Below, piece after piece: positions 25,081 to 36,636 of a stretch of DNA of 64,000 bases. The stretch is from Eumeta japonica (lineage: Eukaryota > Arthropoda > Insecta > Lepidoptera > Psychidae). Positions within the stretch are counted from its first letter, which is position 1. Each line of letters starts with the position of its first letter. The position numbers and the translations under genes were made by a program. Location of the stretch: contig BGZK01000011.1 in assembly GCA_005406025.1 (NCBI GenBank), positions 620,001-684,000 of the forward strand, read 5' to 3'. The notes under the pieces were generated by a model. It was not told the origin of the DNA. It saw nothing but the letters and a program-made list of their open reading frames with translations, and did no database searches.

Positions 25081-26720
25081 GTTTCCCTGAAAATAGATTA
25101 AAGCTGTTTGCGTCCGCATTATTACTTTTAAGTACACTGTACTAATACCTTAACAATTATTAATATTCTCATCCTTCTCCCTCATTTCTTACGAGCGAAG
25201 ATGTTGGTACATCCGCCCTCCCCCCGCGCGGACGACAGCGCCCGCTTCCCGTTTAACGCATAGCGTTAAACTTTGTATATTAAAATTTATCGTGTGCACA
25301 CGCATCGCACCGCGCGGCTTGCTATATACAAATAATTTAAAGTTTTGGTGGAAAACCAGTGGTCGGAGCTCCAAGATTGGCGGTGAGTCCTTTTATTTAT
25401 CGTTAGACTTAAGATTAATAGTGTGGCAGCTTTTATATGAATTTGATACTAGGAATAATAGAACCAGCCACATGTAATAGATCGAAGGAATTAATTATTT
25501 TATATCAACCGCAGCGCATCACATCGCAAACAAAAATAAAGTATCTTTCTTGTTCATCCATTTACGGGATTTATGAATTGTTGGATTCTCTAAAGTGCAG
25601 TTCAATGCAAATCAAATCTTTACTTAAGGGCGCATAGATTTCATTTACTGTACTGATAGACTAGCTGACTAGCGCATATAAAAATCTTGCGGCCGAATGA
25701 GTGAAACAAACGTACAGTACAACACACGAAACTTTGCCGCTCTGAATTGGTTGCAAATGATATACTGCGCAGATATTATGCTCCCTGACCCTTCCTTTTT
25801 CTCCGCCGCGTTCCTGTTTTACGCCATTGCGACGGTTTCGTAACGCACTTCACAGCGGCATGCGTTGTACTGTAGTTACCGTTAGCTCTCGGAACAGCGA
25901 GCGGTTTCGGTAACAACAAAGCTGTTGCTAAGTATACCAGCGTCCTTTAATTTTATTTTGAATTGAAATCAAAAATAAAAAGGGCACTAATGCGACAATT
26001 TGGCAATAACAGGAAATGGAATGGTTAAAACCTAAGGAACCGAAATGCAAATGCGGATTTTTTATTTTACTCCCTTAAAAGACAAATTTGGATTAGCTAT
26101 TTGTACTAGATAGGTGTACAAAATTCCTTTCAAAAGATTATCAACGACGGAGAATTTCCTAATTTTATTGAGCCATCGTGGATGTTTAACGTCTTCACGC
26201 ACGACATAATATCGAACGTATCAGGAAATTAAGTCATTTCTCACCTTTCATGTTTTTACACGACATGATGGGTAGAAAGCTGAATCGTATGTAATACCAT
26301 GTCGTATAAACTGTATGTGGTGAGGACATACGTCTCAACGTCGTATGCTCACATCGTCGCACGACATCAATTTCCGACTTCAGACGTGGAATTTCGAAGA
26401 ACAACGATTATAGCGCAGATTGACGCATCGGGAACTTTATTCTTATACTGATCTAAAACTCTAAAAACTAAACATATCAAATTCATGGAGAACTGTGGCA
26501 AAATAATTACTTTATATAGTATTTGGTCACCGGATCTTCGGAAGTTTTTAGATGTCATGTAGACCAAAATATCTAGACCACAGCTTGTCACAATCTTCTT
26601 AGAAAATGAAATACACGAAACTTAAACCCCCTTCACGCTCGTTTTAGGTAGTGGGTTTTCCCAAATAAATAGGGTCTGTTAATAATTTTTACCATCGAGA
26701 CCAATGGTTTCGAGCGACGA
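25081..26720. other. intergenic; foreign GC-rich piece near 25.2 kb
   Basis: 25190-25400 interrupts the paralogous alignment with 30.8-30.95 kb and has a GC-rich stretch plus the inverted repeat GTTTAACGC (25251-25259 and 25263-25271), suggesting a mobile-element scrap. No gene is supported up to the core copy at 26909. Confidence 0.45.
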
Positions 26721-26908
26721 ACATAGAACTTGCTCCTTTTTTTGACATGGATTAAAAATAGTGAAACTTACTTCAATTTTTATGTGCCATGCACAACACA
26801 TATCATCACTTCGTCGACAAGGTTGTTGCGTCATTGCAAGAATCAGCTGTGTGGTTTAGATTATGTTGGGTCTAGATATGTTTTGAAAACAAAAAAAGCA
26901 TATCTTAT

Positions 26909-27212
26909 AAAGCATTATAGGACGTCGCGTTCGTCTCTGGCGCGTTACAAACGGGATCGATGTCGTCACTCGCGTACGCGCTGTATTTCGTTTTGCTCAA
27001 ATATTAAAATATTCACATTTAATACGGCGCGAAGAGTGACATTCGTGAAATCCTATTTTTCCCGCATACGACGCGCTAACCTAATATTGCTTTACGGCCG
27101 ATGTGTCACTCTACTGCTGAGCGCGCGCGCGCACCTAAATCTATAACGAGATCTCGTAAATCCCGCATTTATTATGGACGACGCTTTTGTGTGTTTTCAA
27201 CTCGAAACACCC
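26909..27212. repeat. hyperconserved CpG-rich core, copy 2 of 3
   Basis: 304 bp, differing from copy 1 by 3 substitutions and a 5-nt deletion and from copy 3 by 8 substitutions and no indel. An 82-nt stretch ending at 27212 and a 65-nt stretch around 26948-27012 are identical in all three copies. The flanks at 26765-26908 and 27213-27440 align with the other copies but are clearly more diverged. Confidence 0.85.
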
Positions 27213-27338
27213 TTCTCTAAATATTTCTCGACAGAATTCAGTGGCAGCGGAAGTATATTATTTTGCATTCACCAAAGACATTTTTGTGCTAATTTTTCGC
27301 GCGTCGCAATGAAACCTATACAAGTATTTCGTTATTGA
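27174..27338 (+). CDS. possible small ORF of 54 aa at core copy 2 (uncertain)
   Basis: Begins MDDAFVCFQLETPFSKYFST and ends VFRY. Copy 3 (32944-33108) has an ORF of exactly the same length starting and ending with the same residues, even though two small indels between the copies shift the frame and then restore it. That compensation is mildly suggestive of selection, but the amino-acid changes are many and no domain is visible. Confidence 0.2.
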   Translation: MDDAFVCFQLETPFSKYFSTEFSGSGSILFCIHQRHFCANFSRVAMKPIQVFRY

Positions 27339-27450
27339 GTTCCGGAATATTACAAAGATTTCTTTAAAAATAAATTTAACGGTATGTACTTCAAACTAAT
27401 TAAAGCTCTTAAGATGACTAGATTTTTCATGGAAAGTGAATTAAATACAA

Positions 27451-28310
27451 CTGTACCACTTTGAAATAAAATACCGACAACTCGCGTATTAATGACAATG
27501 TGCGTCTGTTGCCTTTCTCATTTGAATACAAAAACAGCCGGAACATCTGTTCTGATTGTTTTTGTGTGTCATAATGTGCAAAGAACATGTAAATATGACA
27601 GGGCTTTGATTCATTCTATTTTATTTCCTGTCAATTTATCAAAATAAGAAGTACTAAATTTTCTTTTGAAACATATTTTTTATTGAAAACGACAGATCTG
27701 ACAATTATAAAGAATTAATTGATACAATGTTTGAATTCAACAAAATCATGGCCTATAGAATATTCCTTAAATTACATATATTACATGCGCACTTGTAACT
27801 TGGGAAGCGGTAGAAATACATACCTACCGCTTTTTATACCCACCGGTTTCGGAGTTGAGAGCGGGCCCGGAATTGAAATTGACAGCGAGATCGATCGATA
27901 CAAAAGGTGAAAGAATTAATTATATTTCCACGCGGACGTAGTTATGGGTCAATAAGAAAATAAAGTGTTGCAACATTTAATGGCAAATACGTAATCTGCC
28001 CGGTCGATGCTTATTGTGGTGTCTGCTCAACAGCGCGAGGTCTGTTTGTAAATGAGTGTGAGCTGTTTTCATTGGTGAGGGGTATGCTCGCAAACTAAGT
28101 TATGGTCTGTTAACTAAGTAATGCTGGCTTTTATGCTAAGTAATAAAAACAATAAGGCTCACTTTTAAAATAAGAAACACGCTTATGGAATGCATTTTGG
28201 CAGAGTTGATTTTCGATAAAAACCGGTAGCCAACCGTAATTCATATCATTTGGTATTTCATACCACTTCATATTAACGCATGACGGAGATGTGTTTCCAT
28301 GCCATTTGAA
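27451..28310. repeat. duplicated block: direct partner of 4.45 kb, inverted partner of 5.65-6.1 kb
   Basis: 27451-27790 aligns directly with 4451-4790; 27830-28310 aligns inverted with 6125-5640. The relative orientation of the two halves therefore differs between the two loci, so either one half was inverted after duplication or it is an independent mobile sequence. Confidence 0.65.
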
Positions 28311-28639
28311 CTTTTTTAAAAACAAAAGCGAAATAATTAATTTTAAACACTATGGAGAAGGCCTCTTACATTTTACTAAATCGTATTTTAGTGAATTGGC
28401 GTCCGGCCACCATGCCGAAACATGTGAAAGTTGATCTATGTACAAATTTTAAATATTGAAATGTTGTTGAATTTGCGAAAAGTAAAATAGATAGAGAATC
28501 GATTTGATCCTAGGCAACAACATAAACCTCGAAAGTAATAGACACGAAAGAAATTCGATGTAATTATTATCCTATTGAAGTTATACATATATCGCTATAT
28601 TTATCTGAGGGATAAACAAATAAACATAGTTTGTGTCGT
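28311..28639. other. intergenic, nothing recognised
   Basis: No gene or repeat supported. Confidence 0.5.
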
Positions 28640-29400
28640 TACCGCTGTTTACTTCAAAATTACGAATACCAAAAACGCCCAGCCATCAATTACATTAGCG
28701 GAGGCGCCCCTACTAAGCGCGAGATTACTGAAGAAAGGACAACAAAAATCACATAAAAATTACTGCGATTTTTCAAGGCTCGCCGAACGAAGATTTAGAG
28801 AAAGTTTATAACAACTACGAGAGATTGGCTGTGTTGAATAAATGAAGCGAGCTACAGAAAAAAATCGGGCTTAATGTATGCGGCGGGCCGAGCCAAATTT
28901 TTCTTGAAAACCATTGACAGCGCCGAAGTGGCGTACGAAGTGATCATAAAAGATTACGGAGAAAAGTTTAAGTGCGAAATAAATGATGCACTGCTTTTTT
29001 ACAACAGCAGATAAGAAGAGACGGACGTGTCAGAGTATTTTAATAAACTGAAAAGGTTGGCTACAAAAGCGAAAATTACGGAAGAAAACACGATTATTAT
29101 GACGGTTCTGCGTGGATTAAAAGTAAACGTTAAACCTCTATTTGCAGCGACAGCTTATAATTCAATCGCGGATTCGAATCTAATACTCACCAATTTATAA
29201 GCAAATTTACTCAGAAAATCGGTAGGTTAAAGAGATTTGGTGTAGATTTTATAAAACTTAAACAAAAAGGCCATTTCAAATTTGTATCCTATACGGCAAT
29301 TGAAGATTTGATATGTATTTAAGCAAAGCTAAATATTTCACCAGTTTAAACTTATTAACGGGGTATTATCAGAGGGTAATAAACGAAAATTTTATTACCA
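28640..29400 (+). mobile_element. LTR-retrotransposon relic: gag-like and reverse-transcriptase pieces
   Basis: 28870-29200 reads as a gag-like region over about 110 codons with one internal stop, including LMYAAGRAKFFLKTID and DVSEYFNKLKRLATKAK, the pattern of Ty3/gypsy-type Gag. After a gap, 29300-29370 reads KAKYFTSLNLLTGYYQ, which matches the start of the RT palm region in Ty3/gypsy elements. Most of gag and pol is missing, frames are broken, and no long terminal repeats are seen. It is a dead fragment. Confidence 0.7.
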
Positions 29401-29479
29401 TTCGAATTTTGTATTTTACGCTACGGGCTGAAGACGAATCAGAGCAACTTCTAAAGACAATAATTCAAACTTTTAATTA

Positions 29480-30200
29480 TAAATATAACCTAGCGTGTTG
29501 CTCAGAGTGTAACGAAAAGGGTAACTAAACGGGCAGCTGTGATAAATAAATACGAGGGTTAATAAGCAATATTTTATTTACGTTTAGGAGAACCTGTCAG
29601 ATCTTTAAAAATACCCATTTTCTACGTCTTCCGTGAGCTGAAAGAGAAACAAATCGTTAATTGAATCACGACACCGGAGTTTAGCTCGATCATGTTAGAA
29701 CGCAAGTGTCTACTGATAAGGGTATGATAGAGAGAATTAAGGAGGCTTAGAGGGTAAAGTATCTATATACAATATAAATAAGTATCAAAAACACAATAGC
29801 ATGGGTCGTGAGCATATATGCTGCTAGTTTATTTTAGTGAACGTGTGAAGGTAATAAGGTAGTCGATGGTGACAAATAACGTGATTATTATATTGTTTTA
29901 TTATATTATCTTACATTTTTAAGAAATATTTGCCCAGTTAATATAATAGGCAAAGAGACATTTTTTCAATCAATAATTCAAATATGGTGATCTAAATTGC
30001 TCAGCGATGGTGATCGCTAATGAAGGAGCCGTTAAGTGGTCGCGGATCACCTAAGTGATAAGAAATGTGCAAGAAATAGATCCAGGTATCGAACCAGTCA
30101 TTCTTAAGATGGTCACATTCCTTAAACCGGTTGAACACCATTCACAGGTAATATTCCTGTTAATTCATGTATTCCACTTTTGTACTTTTTTCCACCATAA
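29480..30200. repeat. duplicated block, partner of 21.1-21.56 and 42.68-43.6 kb
   Basis: Contains the GTAGCG/CTAGCGTGTTGC segment, GGGCAGCTGTGATAAATAAA, a TTTAG acceptor-like site before GAGAACCTGTCAGATC, the GGGTCGTGAGCATA segment (also at 42990) and the GATCCAGGTATCGAACC stretch. No intact coding region. Confidence 0.65.
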
Positions 30201-30310
30201 TCTCGCAAAAGTCAAACTACTTTTGTTTTTTTGATTCTTGTCTTACTGGCCTTTTTTAAGTGTTTAACTATTTACATTTATTGTCAAAGCTTTTTCAATC
30301 AACAAAAAAA

Positions 30311-30480
30311 TGCTAAAATGATAATATTGCAATGCAAAAAGGTCGAATTCCTGACGTACAGAGGAAGTTAATAGTTGAAGGTAAGAGATGAAGAAGGTAC
30401 GAGATAAATGACACTTAAAAGTAGACGTAATAAATAAAGCACTTACTTTATGAAGGTACAATGTTATGTTATGTGTTGTC
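30311..30480 (-). pseudogene. relic of a D/F-type gene: partial last exon, exon 2 deleted
   Basis: On the minus strand, GTCAG is followed at 30350 by a frame starting EFDLFA, identical to the start of F's last exon, but a small deletion then changes the frame and the conserved stop is missed. Exon 2 is deleted at the same place as in the 21.7 kb relic, so these two copies share that loss by descent. Confidence 0.55.
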
Positions 30481-30539
30481 AAAAGAATATAGTTTATTAA
30501 AAATTATGTTACAGTGCAATATGGCATGTTAATGTAGGA

Positions 30540-30800
30540 ACGTAAGTCAATTTGCAAAAAATAAAAGTTTCTGTTATTGCCTTCCTGTTTCAATGAAAAA
30601 GCATACGTGACTTATTGACAATCTTTAAAAATATCAACCATTTAATTTTTGACGGTAATATTTAACTTGGTAAAGCAACCGATTTTATTCAAATTCGGAT
30701 TATCGTATCTCAGAATTATAAAGTCCGTTCGCTTCCGACGCCAGCGGCCACTGATAAACAAATGCATACTGTCACAAAGTATAATCCCATTTTTCACTTG
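30540..30800. repeat. duplicated promoter-like block
   Basis: Partner of 24781-25080 and 55180-56010. On the minus strand GGGATTATACTTTGTG (about 30785) lies about 32 bp before TATCAGTGG, a plausible TATA and initiator pair. No first exon follows that I can recognise. Confidence 0.5.
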
Positions 30801-31659
30801 TTTTCAAAACTAATATTTTATTTGCGTGTTTATTTTGTGCGTTTCCCTGACAATAATGTAAAATAAAGTATCCGTTTGACCGTTTGCTGGATTTTCGAAT
30901 TGTCGGATTCTCTGATTCAATGCAAATCAAATTTTCACACACGGACGCATACAAAAGTTGCGATTTATTACATATACTGATTTAGACGACTCAATGTTGA
31001 GTCACCTGACTCGGTATATCAGTATGGACATGTAAATGAATTAATTTTTTATTTAGAGGATTAATTTATCTACTACCATCTAATTGACAATCTAATGACC
31101 GGTTTGTATGAGCTCGTATATAAATTATAATACAATACATACCTTTATTACTTTAGATTAAATTTATATTTATAAGGAATGTTGCAATAAAGAAATAAGG
31201 CCTGGTAATAATTATTGTTACCATCGAGATCGACGGCTTGACGTTACTTAATGAACGAGACAAGTGACTTAATGTAACTTAAGTCTAATCGATCGCCTCC
31301 TTTGAAGTCGAGATTCGCACCCATTACTTTCTGATTCGAAACCAAATGAATCGAAATTAACAAACACTAAAATTAAAATACAATTAGTTTAAATTCTCTC
31401 TATCCGCGACCTTCTAGAAATTAGTAATACTTCAAGGTAAAATTCATTGGGCACCCACACGCCAAAAGTACACTCGGCCGACTGCAATCAAACGACACTG
31501 TCGACCTTTTTAAACTAAGAGAAATATCCAAAAGTGATTAAAAACAGCACACTATCGCTCATACGGTGTTTTAGAACATTTTGTTCCTTTTCTCATCCGA
31601 AAGGAATAACGGTCGAGTTCACTCACCTACCGTATCCTTTTAGAATAGTGATCGTTAAA
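30801..31659. other. intergenic, nothing recognised
   Basis: Includes a short palindrome (GACTCAA with its inverse around 30990); otherwise no features. Confidence 0.45.
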
Positions 31660-32240
31660 AAAATATTTATATAAAAACAAAAACAAAATCTTCAAAAACG
31701 TATTTAAATAATTGCTTAAGCAAACTCCAAAAACAACTAAGTAGTAGTTTATGGAGTCGATTACAACTAAAAATACGTTCGACAAATTGTGTTTCCTTAG
31801 AAAATGAAAATCTTCTTTTTAAGTCAATATTCAACGTTTCATATTCATATTTACAGATTTTATGTTCTTTTATTTCAGCGGAAACCCACTCCAAAAACAA
31901 TTAATTAATTGTTTTTAAAGTCTTTTAAAAAAATGTTCAAATAGGTTTTTGAAAGCGGTTTCTTTTATTTTTATAAAAAATATTTCATTTAGTTATAGAA
32001 TAATCATAACTTTATATTTAATTTAGTTACTTTGCTTGCGGGTTAAACTATTCCAGGGTCTTTAAATTCTTAATTGGAGTGCGACTAACAAACTATTCTC
32101 ATTCAAATTATATATTATTACTATACTATATATTGTAAAAGTTCTACAATTCATGCAGGTCGCTTTTTCATTAATTTTCACATTAAATTAATCCATCTTA
32201 TCACTTTTTCATTAATTTTCACATCAAATTAATCCATTCT
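31660..32240. repeat. foldback-like repeat with a 24-bp perfect palindrome
   Basis: AAAAACAATTAA and its inverse form a perfect 24-bp palindrome at 31893-31916. A diverged copy of 31865-31980 lies at 33660-33775 in the same orientation, while 32040-32165 matches 33455-33580 in the opposite orientation. A 41-bp direct duplication occupies about 32163-32244 (TTTTTCATTAATTTTCACAT repeated). Confidence 0.55.
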
Positions 32241-32678
32241 ACTGTTATCATTAAAGACTTCCGATGAGCTCTTTGAGAAAAAAAGAGCTTAAACTCACTA
32301 AACATGCCTATAATACTCGAGGATATTCCTTGGTTTTTATTTTTAAATTTAAATGTGGGATCCTAGTATCGATCCTAAGTTGGAGACTGTGGGACCACGT
32401 CGTAAATATGTTATTTCAAACAAAAAAAAACGAAATCGGTCAACAATCAAGGAAATTATCACTCAACATACATAAAAAAATACGTACGACCATGAAACCT
32501 GCTCTTTGTTTCGAAATCAGTTAAAAAATATTGAAACTCAATTCAATTTTTATGTTGCATGCACAACATTATTATCACTTCGCCGACAAAGTTGTTGGGT
32601 TATTGCAAGAATCAGCCATACGGTTTTGATTATGTTAGGTCTAGATATGTTTTTAACACAAGAAAAAGAATACAATAT

Positions 32679-32982
32679 AAAGCATTATAGGTCGTCGCGA
32701 TCGCCTCTGGCGCGTCACAAACGGGATCGATGTCGTCACTCGCGTACGCGCTGTATTTCGTTTTGCTCAAATATTAAAATACTCACATTTAATTCGGCGC
32801 GAAGAGTGACATTCGTGAAATCCTATTTTTCCCGCATACGACACGCTAACCTAATATTGCTTTACGGCCGATGTGTCACTCTACTGTTGAGCGCGCGCGC
32901 GCACCTAAATCTATAACGAGATCTCGTAAATCCCGCATTTATTATGGACGACGCTTTTGTGTGTTTTCAACTCGAAACACCC
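32679..32982. repeat. hyperconserved CpG-rich core, copy 3 of 3
   Basis: 304 bp, preceded as in copy 1 by AATACAATATAAAGC. Eight substitutions and no indels against copy 2. The upstream flank from 32535 and downstream to about 33200 are recognisable duplicates of the other loci but much less similar. Confidence 0.85.
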
Positions 32983-33108
32983 TACGCTAAATATTTCTCG
33001 ACAGAATTCAGTGGCAGCAAAAGTATATTGTTTTTGCATTCACCAAATCATTTTTGTGCTAATTTTTTGCGCGTCGCAATAAAACCTATGCGAGTATTTC
33101 GTTATTGA
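32944..33108 (+). CDS. possible small ORF of 54 aa at core copy 3 (uncertain)
   Basis: Starts MDDAFVCFQLETPYAKYFST and ends VFRY, the same length as in copy 2. No signal peptide or domain is visible. See the copy 2 entry for the argument. Confidence 0.2.
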   Translation: MDDAFVCFQLETPYAKYFSTEFSGSKSILFLHSPNHFCANFLRVAIKPMRVFRY

Positions 33109-34699
33109 TTACCGGAATAATGCGAGGATTTATTTAAATATCAATTTAATAATATGTACATCAGGCTATTTAGAGCCCTTAATAGGTGACTGGATTTTTC
33201 ATGGAAACTGAATTGAATGCAACTGCTTGAAATATAAAACTTAATAGATACATATAAGAAGCTTTTCTAAAAGCGTAAAGCAACTAAAATAAAACAGTTT
33301 TTCTCTAGAATAATTAACGTTCAATTATTAATTTACTTGTTAAGCTATTTGAATATTTTCGCTCATTTATTTATTTCCAAGGTGGCAATCTTAGTAGGAT
33401 AACATCAAAACTCTTAGTGATAACAGTAGAAAGACAGTGAAGTAATTTAAAAATGTAATCTGCATGAATTGTAGAATTTTTATATTATAAAAAATAAGTA
33501 CAATTAATATATTCTGTATAAAAATAATTTGGTAGTTGCACTCCAACTAAGAATGTGAAAACCTTGGAATGATCGATTTCCAGTGGATAAGAAATTCGGA
33601 ATCGGAACTGCTTTTCCACTTGCAAAAGTAAAGATGCCTGGTTTCATATTCATGTTTATATACTCTTTTGCCTCGTTTTAGCTGGAACCGGCTTCAGAAA
33701 CAACTAACTAGTTGTTTTTGAAGTCTATTTACAAAATTGTTTAAATCGGTTTTTAAAGACGGTTCTAATTTTTTTATTTCCTTTCTTACTTTTCGAAATA
33801 GTTTTATCGCGTCCTACTACACACTTTTAAATGTGTAGTAGGACGTCTGATTGTCTGGTTAATAAATTTATACCACACGAAACCATCTAGCGTCAAGTCG
33901 GACACAATTATTTACTTTTCCAAAGACTAATGATCTAAACCTATTCTTTTCGGGTCGTCGCAAGTAATTTCGTAACAGGTTTGTCACAGTCAAGAAATAG
34001 AGCTGTTAGGTGTCTTCCCCGTTTAAAGCGCTATGGTATATTTCCTAACTCGTTCTGTAACGTTGAGCTCAAATACTTTTAATGAAGTATTGATTTCGCA
34101 TATGTGCAGCAAGCACGACCGATAATTCACTCAGACTTCACACCGAGCGTGGTTCGATTCCATATTGGTTTTTGGGGTACCGGCGGCACGTGTTTGAGTA
34201 GCCAAATATTTTTTGTCATCTGTAAATCCCTTCTAACCCATACTAAAAAGAATTTAAACTACTATATATGTGTGCATGTACTTTATTTCAATTATATAAT
34301 TAAAAAATCAAATTCGAAGAGTGTGATATTTTTTCGAATTTCGGTTTCAAAAGTCTTCTCAAACATCTCAAACATTGTAACCTCAAAATAAATCTTTTGT
34401 TACTAGAGGTTAATAACGTAAAATTCAGTAATAGATTATGTAGTTTTTGTACGAAAATTAGCTTATAGACAAACATAATTTCAAAAACAATATAGGAATT
34501 CCAAAAAATAGTGATTGACTTAAATTAAATACAAGAAATGAATTAAACTGTGCTTACGTGTCAGATTACATAAAGTTACAAACCCATTTATGAAACTATG
34601 TGTACGTTTGTTCCTGTGGATATTCAAAACCTACCCTTAAATATATTTAAAATTAAATAAAAGATAAAACAATATTAAACAATAGCATTTTTAAAAAGT
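33109..34699. other. intergenic with a 14-bp hairpin at 33810-33845
   Basis: Perfect arms 33810-33823 and 33832-33845 around an 8-nt loop. 33455-33800 is the partner of the foldback-like repeat at 31.9-32.2 kb. A GGTTCGATTCC string near 34145 resembles a tRNA B box, but no tRNA fold or A box fits. No gene is supported. Confidence 0.5.
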
Positions 34700-35880
34700 G
34701 TATTACAAAATTTCCGATTATTTTGAGGACAAATGTCCATGAATGTCATCTTCTTATCGAGTTATATTTCAATTTAAGATATATTATTCAATTTGAGGAG
34801 AGACATTCTTAAGTTTCTTGCTCGTTCTTCTTAAGAGAAAACTGCCTTCCGAACGAGTGACAAATATATATTTTGAGGTTTTTCAAGAGTTATATGTAAC
34901 TTATAAAACAAAGAGATATTTCCATTGGTAAATTGAATTTAAACCTGTTTATGGTTTGATAACTGTTTTATTAGAATAATGAGTAGGTATTAACTAGAAT
35001 TTCACATGAGACAAAATAATATGAGTAAAATGATATTAACGAAAATTATGTTAATAAAATTAATCAATCGAGCCTGTGATTAGATATACGCATCGAAATA
35101 CTAGATACATAAACTTCTTCACATATTCCTATGGGCACACAAAATGAAATAACAGACATTACCTTATCCACAACAAACCGAAATGACATATAATAAGATA
35201 ACATTAAATGCAAACAGTGTCTAATGATTAAAATTTATTATAGCAATATAGTTTTGCATATTATTTCTATATCTAAGTTCTACGTATTTTTGTAAGATTC
35301 TTTATTACGTGCCTAATCAAATATTTACTTTTGGCGTACTAAATCCACTTCTATGAAAGTTCAATCGAAAAGGGTGATCGATTTTAATGGAATCAGGAAA
35401 TTAAGAGGAAACTCAGATTTGCGAACATCATTTCTAACAAATCTCCCAATCAAGGAACCTATAGAATCTTTATTTTCATAAGAACATTATTACATTCACT
35501 TGCCATAAATTTCGATGTATATTTCTGGTCCGTATCAAGCCTGGGCATCTACTTTCAGAACATTTGCAATGTCTTATTTCATCGCAAAGATAAAAAAAGA
35601 AAATTCAATATCACAATTATCAAATTTTATTTTAAATTTAGCGTCGTCCAGTGGAAATCTAGAATCGAGAACCAATGTTCATTCAAACTATCGAAATTGG
35701 AACCCTGAAAGATATTTGTTTATTAGAAAATCTGTATGCATCAAAAATAACACAATAAAAATTTTCGCTTCCTTTTCGACCACAGTCCACAACCATCTTC
35801 TTCATCTCATTCTCGGCTCTTTGATGAAGCTTCAGTTAGTTCGTACTCAAACGGACTAATACTCTGCTAGAAGAGAATTA
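34700..35880. repeat. duplicated block, partner of 1.9-3.03 kb
   Basis: Order of shared segments is preserved over about 1.1 kb, ending with the acceptor-like CTAGCAG on the minus strand. The possible minus-strand exon of the partner is broken here by an in-frame TGA. Confidence 0.6.
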
Positions 35881-35989
35881 CTTAAGTCTTAAACTATCCC
35901 ACAAAGAGTTTCACTATCAAGCGTTTGGGAACGATATGTTTTTAGCTTTTTCTGACAGATGAATCTGATCTCTGCAGGAAAAAGCCAAT

Positions 35990-36232
35990 AGTGTGCAGCA
36001 GGCCATTGCACGATGGAAGAGATGGTTACAAACTTAATTCGCACCTCTAAAACGTAAAGTTATCTTGTTTGCGAGGAAGTTGAAGTACGTCCTTCGTATT
36101 GTACAAATGACCGGCAAGCTGATCGAACTTGTGAACGAGCTAAAGCTACTAGGTATAACCATCGATAAGGGCCTTACGTTTAAGACGCATGTAGCCGCCA
36201 TATGCAGAAGACCGGCAGACATCTATAAGTAG
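35990..36232 (+). mobile_element. LINE reverse-transcriptase fragment (R1/Jockey-like)
   Basis: One frame with a single internal stop reads VQQAIARWKRWLQT, then KVILFARKLK, then ELVNELKLLGITIDKGLTF and KTHVAAICRRPADIYK. This is the familiar post-catalytic part of R1/Jockey-group LINE reverse transcriptase (the KLLG.TID...LTF..H region). It is truncated at both ends and lies just upstream of the gene B promoter block. Confidence 0.8.
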
Positions 36233-36507
36233 TAAGTCTTTGGACAGACACAAAATTATATTCAATGTGATCCAAATGCCACTGAAATTATAAAATAATG
36301 TTATATGTCCTGAAGCATGTCACATTACATGCTGTCTTTTCTGCAATACGTTCCGGAACTCAAAATGCCATACTTCGTTCGTGCCAATATGCGCATAATT
36401 ACAGAACAATGGAGTCAGTTTTCATTGTTCTATCTGCAAAAGATGTGCTCAATTATCGATCACTGAAAATTTAACAAGAATTACGCTCGAATAATGTCGG
36501 ATTCGGT

Positions 36508-36636
36508 CTTTGTGTTACATATGAGACAATAAATCCACTTCTACGGCGCACGTCACGCTCGTCATTCGGCAGTCGATATATACAGGAATCGCGCGCAAAC
36601 GGCGTCAGTGCAAGAGGTATAGTGTAACTCACAGTC
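36508..36636 (+). promoter_or_regulatory. core promoter and 5'UTR of gene B
   Basis: TATATA at 36577-36582, initiator TCAGT at 36605-36609 (likely start 36607, 30 bp from TATA). Identical to the gene A promoter except for one base at 36626. Confidence 0.8.

Noticed and set aside
26190..26370. Recurring ACGACAT / ATGTCGT words, possible binding-site cluster
   Set aside because: About five irregularly spaced occurrences in both orientations; could be a degenerate repeat and nothing in the context supports regulation.
26730..27146. 138-codon plus frame over core copy 2 (and 32506-32916 over copy 3)
   Set aside because: Differences between the copies within this frame are mostly nonsynonymous and the flanking part has no shared frame; the conservation is at the DNA level.
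34140..34160. GGTTCGATTCC, a tRNA B-box-like string
   Set aside because: No A box at the right distance and no cloverleaf; may be a SINE scrap.
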